Shown here piece by piece: positions 48,478-62,708 of a stretch of DNA of 64,000 bases (its first letter is position 1; the number at the start of each line of letters is the position of its first letter). This DNA comes from Yersinia canariae (GTDB lineage: Bacteria > Pseudomonadota > Gammaproteobacteria > Enterobacterales > Enterobacteriaceae). The notes below the pieces were generated by a model. That model saw only the letters and a list, made by a program, of their open reading frames with translations, did not search any database and was not told the origin of the DNA. Both the position numbers and the translations under genes were made by a program. The stretch covers positions 4,216,001 to 4,280,000 of the forward strand of contig NZ_CP043727.1 of the NCBI RefSeq assembly GCF_009831415.1, given 5' to 3'.

Positions 48478-51171
48478 TTAATCTGGGGAAGTCAGTCCCT
48501 TATAACGGATGATTGCAGCACCAGTGTCAAAACGTCGACTAGACGGCCTGAAATACATCTCAAGTAAATCTGCTGCCTCTTGCCCTGAAAGGTATTTTTT
48601 GTTTCCCTGAGTGATGAGTTCAGGAGTCAGACTTTCATAAGCCGTTCTTATCCAAGGATCTATTGATTCCAACCACTCTGCATTTCTTAAATTTGTATCA
48701 AAAACATATAACCCTTCTTTATTGGCGGTTTGCACAATGGTGATAACATGTGTTCTTTCAGGGAGAAATAGAATGCTTTCGCCGGGTTGCAACTGACTAA
48801 TTTCCGCCTTTATCACATTTAAATCAAATGGATAAACATTCACTCTTTCCGGAAAAGATTGGATGGTTTGTTTAAAGGAACTCAGAGAATTTTTGGGGTC
48901 ATTCTGAAATATTGAAACCTCTATTTCGATACCTTCTTGTTGAAACTGCTCAAGAAATTCATGTAAAAACTTTCCGGAGCTTGTTGAGGCGGCCACATTT
49001 TCACGTAACGGTTCAAAAAATTTCTCCGCTAAACTTATTTCGCCAGTATTCAGGTAAGTGAATATGCCGGATGAAGTTAAAACACAAGGGTTTTTCCCTT
49101 GGCAAGCATGCCTTAATGCGCTCTCCTCCAACCAATCAAAGTCGGCATTAGTTAATAAGTGAGTTTCGGTAAAGCGATTAGGTGCCCCTCCCGGTAACCG
49201 GCCCGGTTTGATAAATTCAGGGCCTTCTTTCAAAATAACGCCCATATCCTGGCCGGTGGCTAAATCAACGGCCCAATAAGTACCGCCGCCACCTTGTCTG
49301 ACCCAAACGTCACGTGACCCACTGGGTACTGATGGGTCTTTAAGCCGAACTTGCTGTACTTCAATGAGTTTTCCACGCGAGTTTTGTATCGCCTGCCGAA
49401 TCGGCTCACGGGCCTCTTCGGGTGGGTTTATTTCAGTTTCAGTCTCATGCTGCGCGACTTTCGGGGTTTCATTCGCAATAACCTCATCTCCTCCCGCCAA
49501 CACACTGGGAGATAGCGTAGAATCAACAGCTTGCGGGGAATTCTCTAGCATTTTCACTCCCCTTTCCATGCCCCTAAGCTGGCCAGCCTCCATCATCATA
49601 GCCGTCATTCCTGCGGCGATACCCTCTTTATCATTGCGGTAGCGCGGCCCTTCAACTCGGGCAATAGTACACATCGGATTCGGTAGCGGCACTTTACAAA
49701 CCCAATGATTTTCCAAGGATTTCCAGGCATTGCCCCAAAAACGTGTATTCTCAGATTCCGGCTGATAGGCCTCAGCAAGAGTATTGATTTTATGTTGTAA
49801 CCGACTGCTCTCTGGCCGCTCTCCACTATCAATTAATGCTTCAATGGCCTGCGCTCGAAGTGCCGGATGACCTTTGATTCGAGCATAATATTCAGCTTTT
49901 TTCGCATCCAGCGTGTCAAAAACATTAATCATCCTGCCGTTATTGCCGGGTATCGACATATAGGCGACAAAGTGGTTGCTGGAATTTCGCCGCCGTTTAA
50001 ATTCGTCAAAAGGTGAATCAAACTCTTTCTGAGCATAGCCATGCTGGAGATCCTGCCGATAGGTATATTTCCGAGGTAAATTAATGTCCTTGACCCCCTT
50101 TTCTCTCAGGATTTCTCTTATCGCCTGATTATCATCAAACGCGGCGGGAGGGTGGCGATAGGCTAAGCGCATGTCGAGATAATCTAATTGCCGTTCTATT
50201 TTTTGTTGATCAGTTTTATATACTCCGCGCAGCGCCAGAGTGTATAGCGGTGGGTTTAGTGCAAAAAAAGGGGCAATACTTTTGAGGTCCGACACAAACC
50301 TTGCTTGCTCCAAATCAATAGCTGTGCCGTCAATAATATTGTCAGCTAATTGTTGAAGTCGAATAAATGTACTTTGTGCCGCGTCAGGTAAATCAGACGC
50401 ACCAATTTCCCCAGCAATATACTTGAATGCGTGGGCCATTTGCTCAACAGTCAGAGGCTCGACCTCATTAGACTGGCTGAAATGAGATAATAAGATAACC
50501 GTCGGGCTGTAGCGCATCCCGCCAGTTTGTTGTAAATGTATTTCTTCCTCGACCAATAAACCATACAGTTGCTCAGCATCCTTCCCATCCAATTCATCAA
50601 TGGGTTTGCCTTGTAATTGATAATGTAACTTGAGTGTGGTTTTTAGCGAAAATGCCAGACCGCCGATGGGATGTTGGAAATCAAGAAATTGAGTAAAATC
50701 CTGCTGGCTACACGTATCAAAACCAACCAAGTTGCATCCTTGCAAAATCATCTCGGGCAATTGGTCCGTCAGATAGCTCCCTTGGGCATTTTTCGGCGCA
50801 AATCCATTGGCAAGATAAGCCGCCGGCGACTGCAATATCGCGGGAGGGGCATTCATCCCTTCATGAAGAACTCTTAACGCCTTACTGGCGCTCAAAACCG
50901 GCTGCCCCGGTGCATCCAGTTGGCCCATCCCCCAACCCGCTAATTCATTAGCAGAGATATCCTCTATGTCGCCATAGCGGTTCCCATAATGGGAATAGTT
51001 ATAAAGTATTGCCGCCTGAAGTCGAATTTCTTTATGTTCAGGCCGATAAATTGAGGCGGCTAATTCAGCCAGAGTGGGCTGACTCTCTTGATGCAGCCAC
51101 CAGACAAGGTTCAGGGCGGCGAGCGGGGTGAGCTCTTCGTCTGTGGACAGAGTCAGGCCTTTTTGGAACAA
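48478..51171 (-). CDS. Large unrecognised protein with C-terminal Cys-His-Asp peptidase-like domain (downstream part of a probable single frame)
   Basis: An 897-codon ORF with no protein family I can name. Its only candidate start is a TTG 12-13 nt past ggaggg, so it is probably the continuation of the upstream ORF, from which it is offset by one base. Residues 1-540 are a soluble, mostly helical region; residues 541-600 are low-complexity and acidic, like a linker. The C-terminal domain (about 600-897) has Cys690 or Cys696 (ACQGKNPCVLTSSG) at a helix start, His808 (ERTHVITIV) and Asp825 (LYVFDTN) on following strands. This order matches papain-like and YopT-like cysteine peptidases, but the assignment is inference. 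It is located between ubiC and malM, which are adjacent in E. coli. Confidence 0.7.
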   Translation of the reverse strand: MFQKGLTLSTDEELTPLAALNLVWWLHQESQPTLAELAASIYRPEHKEIRLQAAILYNYSHYGNRYGDIEDISANELAGWGMGQLDAPGQPVLSASKALRVLHEGMNAPPAILQSPAAYLANGFAPKNAQGSYLTDQLPEMILQGCNLVGFDTCSQQDFTQFLDFQHPIGGLAFSLKTTLKLHYQLQGKPIDELDGKDAEQLYGLLVEEEIHLQQTGGMRYSPTVILLSHFSQSNEVEPLTVEQMAHAFKYIAGEIGASDLPDAAQSTFIRLQQLADNIIDGTAIDLEQARFVSDLKSIAPFFALNPPLYTLALRGVYKTDQQKIERQLDYLDMRLAYRHPPAAFDDNQAIREILREKGVKDINLPRKYTYRQDLQHGYAQKEFDSPFDEFKRRRNSSNHFVAYMSIPGNNGRMINVFDTLDAKKAEYYARIKGHPALRAQAIEALIDSGERPESSRLQHKINTLAEAYQPESENTRFWGNAWKSLENHWVCKVPLPNPMCTIARVEGPRYRNDKEGIAAGMTAMMMEAGQLRGMERGVKMLENSPQAVDSTLSPSVLAGGDEVIANETPKVAQHETETEINPPEEAREPIRQAIQNSRGKLIEVQQVRLKDPSVPSGSRDVWVRQGGGGTYWAVDLATGQDMGVILKEGPEFIKPGRLPGGAPNRFTETHLLTNADFDWLEESALRHACQGKNPCVLTSSGIFTYLNTGEISLAEKFFEPLRENVAASTSSGKFLHEFLEQFQQEGIEIEVSIFQNDPKNSLSSFKQTIQSFPERVNVYPFDLNVIKAEISQLQPGESILFLPERTHVITIVQTANKEGLYVFDTNLRNAEWLESIDPWIRTAYESLTPELITQGNKKYLSGQEAADLLEMYFRPSSRRFDTGAAIIRYKGLTSPD

Positions 51172-51172
51172 C

Positions 51173-51637
51173 TTAAAAAAACACCCTCCGCTCCAGACTG
51201 GCTATCCGGGCTTTTTGATATCCTTGCTCGGTGGTTAACCCCGGTCTTAAATGCAGTAAATCATCCAAACTTTCCGCAGATTCAACATGTTGCGCGTCAT
51301 ACAGTTGCAGGTAAAGATCCACAATTCTTCCCACCCGCGCATCACTGATTTGAGCGAATTGTTGAGACCACAGTTTCTGCTCCCATTCATTGGCGTCATC
51401 AATTAATCGCATTGCCTGGCCGAACACAGGATCAGCGGTCGAACTGACATTGGGCAGCTTGTCTGCCATTTTTTCCAATAAAAGATGATCGCGTGCCGTT
51501 ACTTTTATCGGCAATTCAGGGGAATCAGCAAGTTGAGTGATGATAGCGGATGGAGCAAAAGAGTGGGTTTCTTTTGCAAACGGGGCCGAGCAAGGCAGTA
51601 CTGCAACCAATAGACAAAACTGAGTTTTCTTGAGCAT
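51173..51637 (-). CDS. Small secreted-type ORF, probable N-terminus of the large protein
   Basis: A 154-residue ORF starting at ATG 51637 (aaaggaac ribosome-binding site) with a signal peptide about 21 residues long (MLKKTQFCLLVAVLPCSAPFA). The remainder is mainly helical and has no recognised family. It ends with VFF-stop at a T7 run. Dropping one T fuses it in frame to the next ORF, as ...RRVFFKLFQKGLT... to give 1,052 residues with the signal peptide at the front. Read as it stands, it would be a 154-residue exported protein. Confidence 0.7.
   Translation of the reverse strand: MLKKTQFCLLVAVLPCSAPFAKETHSFAPSAIITQLADSPELPIKVTARDHLLLEKMADKLPNVSSTADPVFGQAMRLIDDANEWEQKLWSQQFAQISDARVGRIVDLYLQLYDAQHVESAESLDDLLHLRPGLTTEQGYQKARIASLERRVFF
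51175..51181 (-). repeat. T7 homopolymer at the frame junction
   Basis: Seven T residues on the coding strand, reading gtg ttt ttt taa gtt gtt. With six T the next codons are aag ttg ttc caa, joining both frames. An SD-like ggaggg lies 3 bp upstream of the run. Confidence 0.9.
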
Positions 51638-51794
51638 CAATTAGTTCCTTTAATTAACTAGCTGAGCAAGAAGGAGCTGTTTGATATCACTCCCGGTATG
51701 CCATCCAAAATACAGAGGTCAGTTCAATTGTCAGTCTTGTAAATTCTTATTTATCTTTTATCTCTCTATCGAGCCGCCATAGATAAGACCCAAC

Positions 51795-51819
51795 GAAAAA
51801 AGGTGCGCCAAAGCGCACC
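51795..51819 (-). terminator. malM terminator
   Basis: ggtgcgc/gcgcacc stem with a 4-nt loop and tttttt on the minus strand, 33 bp after the malM stop; ends the malK-lamB-malM operon. Confidence 0.88.
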
Positions 51820-51851
51820 AATCATCCAGCCATATTCGGCAGTGCCGGGAT

Positions 51852-52763
51852 TTACCCCTTGCCTTTTACACTACCAATAAAGGTTTTTCGGGCTGAAGTT
51901 GAGCCCAAATGTTCCGCTTCGTTCAACAGTTTCAGCGCCTTATCGACATCACCGGATTTCACCGCGTCTTTAATCGCCTGGTTGAAGTAGTTTTCAGTTT
52001 CACTCAGCATTGGCTCTGCTGGTTTTACCGGTGCTGGTGCCGCAACAGGTGCAGGTTGCGCCGTGCTGCCCACCACCACTGGCGTTGAAACCGGCGCAGA
52101 CTGTATCAAACCAATCATTACGTTGCCCATGCCTTGCTCGGCGGTAGCTTTAATTCTCAAATTACCGGTGGGGATATGTTTGGCAATCGGGTCTGGAATA
52201 TCCGGCACCGCATTCCCCACGCCCATGGCGTAGGCTTTGGCCGGATCCAGTAATTTGGTGGTTTTGGCCAGATCATCGCGGGTGGTGTAAACTAGCAGAT
52301 AGATTTGTTTTTGACCCAATGCCGGAGTCAGTTTCATGACACCTTGCAACCGGTCACTGGTCATAATTCCCGCTTTTTCATAAGTGAAATAGCTGGATGG
52401 ATAATAAGCCGCCGGGCGCATCTGCTCATCTAACACTAATACGCTAGGGGAAAATAATTGGTTATCAGTGACTAAGCTGCTGAGCGTAATCTCCATGGAG
52501 CCGCGATCCGCAGGGAGTGCAAACGCAGCAACCGCCCCTTGAACATTTCCTTGGGAAATTTGCGGGCTGGAGGTCGTCAGTTTGATATCTTGCGTCGCCG
52601 GCGGCACTAATGGCTGCCATGGCAACTGTTGTAATGTCGCGGTACTGATAGTCGGCGCGATGGAAACATTCGCCGGAGAAATCGTTGATTCGGCTTGAAC
52701 CGCCAGAGGTGTGATCCCCCCCAGAGCCAATGCCAGACAAAGTGTCAGCAGATTCTTCTTCAT
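51852..52763 (-). CDS. malM: MalM, periplasmic maltose operon protein
   Basis: A 303-residue periplasmic protein from MKKNLLTLC, with a signal peptide ending VQA-E near residue 24; a longer in-frame start to 52781 is rejected. Matches MalM in length and order; the maltose operon periplasmic protein family has no clear biochemical function. A low-complexity Ala/Pro/Val-rich linker is seen near residues 225-255. Last gene of malK-lamB-malM. Confidence 0.92.
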   Translation of the reverse strand: MKKNLLTLCLALALGGITPLAVQAESTISPANVSIAPTISTATLQQLPWQPLVPPATQDIKLTTSSPQISQGNVQGAVAAFALPADRGSMEITLSSLVTDNQLFSPSVLVLDEQMRPAAYYPSSYFTYEKAGIMTSDRLQGVMKLTPALGQKQIYLLVYTTRDDLAKTTKLLDPAKAYAMGVGNAVPDIPDPIAKHIPTGNLRIKATAEQGMGNVMIGLIQSAPVSTPVVVGSTAQPAPVAAPAPVKPAEPMLSETENYFNQAIKDAVKSGDVDKALKLLNEAEHLGSTSARKTFIGSVKGKG

Positions 52764-52950
52764 TGTTATACCCTCATACATTGAGCGTCGGCGCTAACTG
52801 TGCACAGGCAAGGTCGGCAAAGTTAACCAATCCATAACCCTTCATCTTTCAAATCGCAGCAGTGTTGGTTGCCTTTATTCATCTCAGCTACTGCCCTGCT
52901 GCGGCTCGAAATCTTTTGGGTTATCACTTTATTGTGTTTTACAAACAGAA

Positions 52951-52972
52951 CAGCCGCCCGAAAGGACGGCTG
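52951..52972 (-). terminator. Hairpin between lamB and malM
   Basis: cagccgtcc-tttc-gggcggctg forms a strong stem, weak T-tail. It lies in the 220-bp lamB-malM gap and probably acts as an mRNA 3' stabiliser or partial terminator that lowers malM expression. Confidence 0.6.
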
Positions 52973-52983
52973 CATCACTCCTG

Positions 52984-55457
<2,474 letters not shown>

Positions 55458-55841
55458 CTGTTACTCCTTTGCTTACGCAAACAACTTTTCATATGAACCT
55501 GACTGAAGAAAAATGGCGGAAGCAAATTCCGGCATGACCCATCGCATTACTCCCAGTCCCCTGATGACTCTCTTGCTGCGCGCCGTTCCGCCATGCCTTA
55601 GCAAGGTTGCCCCGGACGACGTCGCGGCCTGAGTATAGGGCTGCACGTTGATTAACGCTTCAACGTCCTGATCTGCCTGGGTAATAATTAACCGAACAAC
55701 CACATTTCGTTGGTAACCGCATTTCAAAGGTGCTGAGTTTCAAGGGTGTTGACGCTGTTTCGATGACGGCACCGCTTTTCAATGACGGCGATAATGCGGG
55801 AGTGCCACTATTTGGTAATCATCCGTAATGAAGTTTTTCAT

Positions 55842-56025
55842 GGGGGAGGAGATGGGAGGATGAGGGAACGACCACCGCGATCAGAAGTTCCATCACAAAT
55901 ACAAATATGTGATCTGCTAAGCAAATTTCGACCTACATTATTGTGTCTGACACCACAGAATAGGCCGCAGTGTTAAGTAGGTCACAATAACTCGTCGGGG
56001 GGCGTAGAGGGGGGGAGGATGATGG
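55842..56025. promoter_or_regulatory. malK/malE divergent control region with MalT and CRP sites
   Basis: MalT-box-like sequences resemble the GGGGA(T/G)GAGG consensus: gggggaggag at 55842-55851, ggaggatgagg at 55855-55865 and ggaggatgatgg at 56014-56025. CRP-like sites: tgtgtctgacaccaca at 55942-55957 and tgttaagtaggtcaca at 55971-55986. The 681-bp gap otherwise holds no supported gene, and the arrangement is that of the E. coli malK-malE region. Confidence 0.7.
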
Positions 56026-56138
56026 TGTATCTAGTTGTGACTCAATATGTCAGCGTAATGTATTAGTCTCTGTAATAAATGCATGTAATGACTCACAAGA
56101 AAGTCGATACCCACAAAATTGGATAAAAGGATTGGATT

Positions 56139-57350
56139 ATGACTCGCAGCTTCACAAAATCCGGCATTGGTAAGACCGCACGTGTTTTGGCTCTTTCAGC
56201 GTTAACTACGCTGGTGCTCTCTTCCTCTGCTTTTGCCAAAATTGAAGAAGGTAAACTGGTTATCTGGATCAATGGCGATAAAGGTTATAACGGGTTAGCA
56301 GAAGTCGGTAAAAAATTCGAGAAAGATACCGGCATCAAAGTCACTATTGAGCATCCAGATAAACTGGAAGAAAAATTCCCACAAGTGGCGGCGACCGGCG
56401 ACGGCCCGGACATTATCTTCTGGGCACATGACCGCTTTGGTGGCTACGCGCAATCCGGCTTACTGGCAGAGTTGCACCCGTCTAAAGCTTTCCAAGACAA
56501 ACTGTTCCCCTTCACATGGGATGCCGTACGCTTTAATGGCAAGTTGATTGGCTACCCAATCGCAGTCGAAGCTTTGTCTCTGATTTACAACAAAGATTTA
56601 GTCAAGGAAGCACCAAAAACTTGGGAAGAAATTCCTGCACTGGATACCGCGCTGCGTGCAAATGGCAAGAGCGCCATCATGTGGAATCTACAAGAACCCT
56701 ACTTCACTTGGCCACTTATCGCCGCTGACGGCGGTTATGCTTTCAAATCTGAAAACGGCGTTTATGATGTCAAAAACGTCGGCGTGAACAATGCCGGGGC
56801 GAAAGCGGGTCTGCAATTTATTGTCGATCTGGTGAAAAACAAGCACATCAATGCTGATACTGATTACTCCATCGCAGAAGCGGCCTTTAACAAAGGCGAA
56901 ACCGCGATGACCATCAATGGCCCATGGGCATGGTCAAATATTGATAAGAGTAAAATCAATTACGGCGTGACGTTGCTGCCAACCTTCCATGGCCAACCTT
57001 CCAAGCCGTTCGTGGGTGTTCTGACTGCCGGTATTAACGCCGCCAGCCCGAATAAAGAACTGGCGACTGAATTCCTGGAAAACTACCTCATCACTGACCA
57101 AGGCCTGGCTGAAGTCAATAAAGATAAGCCACTGGGAGCTGTTGCACTGAAATCATACCAAGAGCAACTGTCAAAAGACCCGCGGATTGCGGCGACGATG
57201 GATAACGCCACCAAAGGCGAAATCATGCCGAATATCCCGCAAATGGCCGCCTTCTGGTACGCAACTCGCAGTGCGGTGTTAAACGCCATCAGTGGGCGTC
57301 AAACTGTGGAAGCTGCCCTTAACGATGCAGCGGCACGTATCGTCAAATAA
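56139..57350 (+). CDS. malE: MalE, periplasmic maltose-binding protein
   Basis: Captures maltose and maltodextrins in the periplasm. It is 403 residues, with a signal peptide to about residue 33 (ending [13 protein letters not shown]). Conserved ligand-site segments [41 protein letters not shown] [16 protein letters not shown] and [13 protein letters not shown] are seen. First gene of malEFG. Downstream of it is a strong hairpin and an ERIC element before malF. Confidence 0.97.
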   Translation: MTRSFTKSGIGKTARVLALSALTTLVLSSSAFAKIEEGKLVIWINGDKGYNGLAEVGKKFEKDTGIKVTIEHPDKLEEKFPQVAATGDGPDIIFWAHDRFGGYAQSGLLAELHPSKAFQDKLFPFTWDAVRFNGKLIGYPIAVEALSLIYNKDLVKEAPKTWEEIPALDTALRANGKSAIMWNLQEPYFTWPLIAADGGYAFKSENGVYDVKNVGVNNAGAKAGLQFIVDLVKNKHINADTDYSIAEAAFNKGETAMTINGPWAWSNIDKSKINYGVTLLPTFHGQPSKPFVGVLTAGINAASPNKELATEFLENYLITDQGLAEVNKDKPLGAVALKSYQEQLSKDPRIAATMDNATKGEIMPNIPQMAAFWYATRSAVLNAISGRQTVEAALNDAAARIVK

Positions 57351-57366
57351 TAGTTTCACCTGCAAA

Positions 57367-57388
57367 GGGGCGCGGTTCGCCGTGCCCC
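57367..57388 (+). promoter_or_regulatory. Strong hairpin after malE
   Basis: ggggcgcgg-ttcg-ccgtgcccc, a 9-bp stem with a ttcg tetraloop and one G-U pair. No T-run follows, so it is likely a 3'-end stabiliser for malE mRNA rather than a terminator. Confidence 0.75.
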
Positions 57389-57419
57389 GACCCAGTTTTC
57401 AGTTGTCATGCTGTCACGA

Positions 57420-57542
57420 TGTGCAAAGTCATTGACGTTCAGCAAGGCAGCCAATGAACAAATCCCGATGAGCTTACATAAGTCAGTGATTCGGGTGAGT
57501 GAGAGCAGCTAACACCGCTGTAACTTCAAGTACGAAGAGTAT
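57420..57542. repeat. ERIC element between malE and malF
   Basis: Recognisable ERIC with gtcattgacgttcagc at one end, aatcccgatgagcttacata and agtcagtgattcgggtgag in the core, and cttcaagtacgaagagtatg at the other end. It nearly abuts the malF ribosome-binding site. Confidence 0.82.
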
Positions 57543-57555
57543 GAAAGGGACCATT

Positions 57556-59133
57556 ATGCAGTTATCCCACACCGAGTATCAAAGCCGTAAAAAGAAAACC
57601 GCCTGGTGGCAAAGTGATGTCCTTAAATGGCTGATTATCGGCACATTAAGTCTATTCACCTGCTATTTGATCGTGTTGATGTATGCTCAAGGTGAATATC
57701 TTTTTGCCATTGTGACGCTGATTCTGGTGAGTCTGGGGCTGTATGTTTTCGCCAATCGCCGCGCTTATGCCTGGCGCTATGTTTACCCGGGTGTTGCCGG
57801 GATGGGGCTGTTTGTTCTGTTCCCACTGATTTGCACCATCGCCATTGCCTTCACCAACTACAGCAGTACCAACCAGTTAACATTTGAACGCGCCCAGTTC
57901 GTGTTAATGGACCGGCAGTTCCAGACCGGCAAAACCTATACCTTTGGTCTTTATCCAAGCAGTGACCAATGGCGATTGCAGCTGACGAATCCAGATGACA
58001 ATACTGTCCTGATTTCAGCGCCATTCAGCTTGAATGCCACCGGTGAGCAAAAAATACAGGTTACGCCAGCCAGTGCCGAACAAACCACCGAGCGCGCTTC
58101 CTTGCGTATTATTACCCAAAATCGTCAGGCGCTGAGTGGATTGGTGGCGATTTTGCCAGGTGGCGGTGAACTGCGCATGAGCTCACTGCGCCAATTTTCG
58201 GGTACCAGCCCGCTTTATAAGCTAGGTGCTGATGGTAAAGAACTGATTAATCAACAAACGGGTGTGACCTATCGGCCAAATCCGGAGGTCGGTTTCTATC
58301 AGGCCATCAATGCCGACGGGCAATGGGAAGGTGAAAAACTCAGCCCCGGTTTTACTGTCACTATCGGCTGGAAAAACTTCCTGCGGGTGCTGCATGACGA
58401 GGGCATTCAGAAGCCTTTCATCTCAATATTTATCTGGACCATTATTTTCTCACTGCTGACTGTCGTGCTGACAGTGGCGGTCGGTATGGTTCTGGCCTGC
58501 GTCGTGCAATGGGATTCCCTGAAAGGCAAAGCCGTCTATCGGGTGCTGCTAATCCTGCCCTATGCCGTGCCAGCGTTTATCTCGATATTGATTTTCAAAG
58601 GGTTATTTAACCAAAGCTTTGGTGAAATCAACCTGATGCTGAACCACTTATTTGGTATTAAACCGGCCTGGTTTAGCGACCCTATCACCGCGAAAAGCAT
58701 GATACTGATCGTCAATACTTGGCTGGGTTACCCTTACATGATGATTTTGTGTATGGGGCTGTTGAAAGCAATTCCTGATGATTTGTATGAGGCATCGGCA
58801 ATGGACGGCGCAGGCCCGTTCCAGAATTTCTTCCGCATCACTTTGCCTTTGTTGATTAAGCCATTGACGCCACTGATGATTGCCAGTTTCGCCTTTAACT
58901 TTAACAACTTCGTACTGATTCAGTTACTGACCAATGGTGGCCCAGACATGATTGGCACCACTACGCCTGCGGGGTACACCGACTTACTGGTCAGCTACAC
59001 CTATCGTATCGCCTTTGAAGGGGGCGGCGGGCAGGACTTCGGTCTGGCGGCGGCCATCGCAACACTGATTTTCATTCTGGTAGGCGCACTCGCGATACTG
59101 AATTTGAAAGCCAGCAAAATGAATTTTGACTAA
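57556..59133 (+). CDS. malF: MalF, maltose ABC transporter permease
   Basis: Inner-membrane permease subunit with a large periplasmic loop (about residues 95-280), typical of MalF. From [14 protein letters not shown] it is 525 residues, near the E. coli length (514). The EAA loop [25 protein letters not shown] docks MalK. A longer frame to 57499 covers the ERIC and is rejected. A gaaaggga ribosome-binding site precedes ATG; malG follows with 13 bp between. Confidence 0.95.
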   Translation: MQLSHTEYQSRKKKTAWWQSDVLKWLIIGTLSLFTCYLIVLMYAQGEYLFAIVTLILVSLGLYVFANRRAYAWRYVYPGVAGMGLFVLFPLICTIAIAFTNYSSTNQLTFERAQFVLMDRQFQTGKTYTFGLYPSSDQWRLQLTNPDDNTVLISAPFSLNATGEQKIQVTPASAEQTTERASLRIITQNRQALSGLVAILPGGGELRMSSLRQFSGTSPLYKLGADGKELINQQTGVTYRPNPEVGFYQAINADGQWEGEKLSPGFTVTIGWKNFLRVLHDEGIQKPFISIFIWTIIFSLLTVVLTVAVGMVLACVVQWDSLKGKAVYRVLLILPYAVPAFISILIFKGLFNQSFGEINLMLNHLFGIKPAWFSDPITAKSMILIVNTWLGYPYMMILCMGLLKAIPDDLYEASAMDGAGPFQNFFRITLPLLIKPLTPLMIASFAFNFNNFVLIQLLTNGGPDMIGTTTPAGYTDLLVSYTYRIAFEGGGGQDFGLAAAIATLIFILVGALAILNLKASKMNFD

Positions 59134-59146
59134 GGAGGAGATGCAG

Positions 59147-60037
59147 ATGGCCATGGTTCAACCTAAATCCCAGCGTTTGCGTCTATTAGGCACCCATTTT
59201 CTCATGTTGTGCTTTATCGCGCTGATTATGTTCCCACTGCTGATGGTGATTACCATTTCACTGCGGCCCGGCAACTTTGCCACAGGGAGCTTAATCCCGG
59301 ATCAAATCTCTTGGGAACATTGGAAACTAGCACTGGGTATGAGTGTGACTCTTGCTGACGGTAGCGTGACACCACCGCCATTCCCGGTCATGTTGTGGTT
59401 ATGGAACTCAATCAAAATTGCCGTGATCACCGCGATTGGTATTGTCACACTTTCTACCACTTGTGCTTACGCCTTTGCCCGCATGCGCTTTCGTGGCAAA
59501 AGTACCCTGCTGAAAGGGATGTTGATCTTCCAGATGTTCCCAGCAGTGCTGTCTTTGGTCGCGCTATATGCTCTGTTTGACCGCTTGGGGCAATATTTGC
59601 CATTTATCGGGCTGAATACCCATGGTGGGGTTATTTTTGCTTATATGGGAGGGATTGCCCTGCACGTCTGGACCATCAAAGGCTATTTCGAAACCATTGA
59701 TAATTCACTGGAAGAAGCTGCCGCCTTGGATGGCGCAACACCATGGCAAGCCTTCAGACTGGTGCTATTGCCGCTGTCTGTGCCCATTTTAGCCGTCGTA
59801 TTTATTTTGTCGTTTATTGCCGCCATCACTGAAGTACCGGTCGCGTCATTACTGTTGCGCGATGTGAATAGTTACACCCTGGCGGTGGGTATGCAGCAAT
59901 ATTTGAATCCGCAAAATTACCTGTGGGGCGATTTTGCCGCTGCCGCCGTGCTCTCTGCCATCCCAATCACCGCCGTCTTCTTACTGGCGCAGCGCTGGCT
60001 GGTCGGTGGGTTAACCGCCGGTGGGGTGAAAGGTTAA
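59147..60037 (+). CDS. malG: MalG, maltose ABC transporter permease
   Basis: Second permease subunit. Starting at MAMVQPKSQ gives 296 residues, matching E. coli exactly; ATGs at 59141 and 59126 are alternatives, but ggagg spacing favours 59147. Six membrane helices, EAA loop [25 protein letters not shown], and C-terminal AGGVKG inserted into MalK's Q-loop region. Last gene of malEFG, ended by a strong terminator. Confidence 0.96.
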   Translation: MAMVQPKSQRLRLLGTHFLMLCFIALIMFPLLMVITISLRPGNFATGSLIPDQISWEHWKLALGMSVTLADGSVTPPPFPVMLWLWNSIKIAVITAIGIVTLSTTCAYAFARMRFRGKSTLLKGMLIFQMFPAVLSLVALYALFDRLGQYLPFIGLNTHGGVIFAYMGGIALHVWTIKGYFETIDNSLEEAAALDGATPWQAFRLVLLPLSVPILAVVFILSFIAAITEVPVASLLLRDVNSYTLAVGMQQYLNPQNYLWGDFAAAAVLSAIPITAVFLLAQRWLVGGLTAGGVKG

Positions 60038-60192
60038 ATTGGTGCTAAAGGGGTGACTGTTCCTATGGGCACTCCGGCAGCTCACGCTGCTACGACCCGA
60101 ACGGAACATTTCCCCTTTGATTAGCATCATCAATTATCTGAATTTATGCCGCTGCTTTACTTGATGTATTTTCCCTCTGGTACTGTGTCTTG

Positions 60193-60218
60193 GGCGGCCG
60201 TCATGGCCGCCATTTTTA
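60193..60218 (+). terminator. malEFG terminator
   Basis: ggcggcc/ggccgcc stem followed by attttta, 156 bp after malG. Confidence 0.8.
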
Positions 60219-60234
60219 TGCATCAAGTAAACAG

Positions 60235-60642
60235 CTATTCTCTTTTTAGCCGCTCGGTATTCGCCAGATACAACGTCACCACCAGCAGCAATATGGAGCC
60301 GGAATAAATCAGCGTATCAATCGGATTTTCATGATCGACAATGATCAGCCGGATAATCGCAGTGATCCCGATATAAATAAAATAGCGCAATGGAAAGTGA
60401 TAGCCGGACTCAAAGTACTTAACAATCAACGCAATAAACTCGAAGTACAGGAAGTAAATCACAATCCCTTCAATCAGCATGTAAGAAGACGTATCCTGAT
60501 TATTGACGAAGAGTACCTTGCCAAGATGGAAGGTTTCTTTTATCAAAAAGACCACCAAAATAGCGGCCAATGCAATCAACCCCACATTCAGTAAACGCTG
60601 TAGATTTTTGGCTATCCACTGTGAGCGCGAATTTTTGGCCAT
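60235..60642 (-). CDS. psiE: PsiE, phosphate-starvation-inducible membrane protein
   Basis: A 135-residue inner-membrane protein with about four helices, matching E. coli PsiE in length and location between malG and pgi. It begins [19 protein letters not shown]; conserved [40 protein letters not shown] is present. Regulated by PhoB and CRP in E. coli; the function is unknown. No Pho box assigned. Confidence 0.92.
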   Translation of the reverse strand: MAKNSRSQWIAKNLQRLLNVGLIALAAILVVFLIKETFHLGKVLFVNNQDTSSYMLIEGIVIYFLYFEFIALIVKYFESGYHFPLRYFIYIGITAIIRLIIVDHENPIDTLIYSGSILLLVVTLYLANTERLKRE

Positions 60643-60680
60643 AAATACTCCTATTGAAAGTAGGTGAAATGATCCGGTCG

Positions 60681-60709
60681 AAAAAAAGCCCCTTACTGGG
60701 TAAGGGGCT
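60681..60709 (-). terminator. pgi terminator
   Basis: agccccttac... 9-bp stem, agcccctta/taaggggct with ctggg loop, then ttttttt on the minus strand, 35 bp after the pgi stop. Confidence 0.88.
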
Positions 60710-60743
60710 AATAAGCACGGATCAGAGAGCTTAGCCCTTAAGC

Positions 60744-62402
<1,659 letters not shown>

Positions 62403-62708
62403 CTAGGCTTAAGGATTAATGAAACGAATACATTGATTGTATCCTGTTACCCTGTGATTGAGATCTCTTTTCTTGCGATAGGTATTATCTCTCGAAACAA
62501 CATTTGATCTGCTCCGTGTTTTCCTCCCTTCCTACTCCTCCAAAGGCTATCCCATCAGGCAAATGGCGCATTGTCAGTCGATATCCAGTTAAATTAGTTA
62601 TATGAAGTGACGATTTATTAAATATGAAAATACCTCATGGTCATATCGTTGACAGAAAGCCGATAACCCGTTATTCCTAAAGACCTACTTACGCACCATG
62701 TGTGTAAG

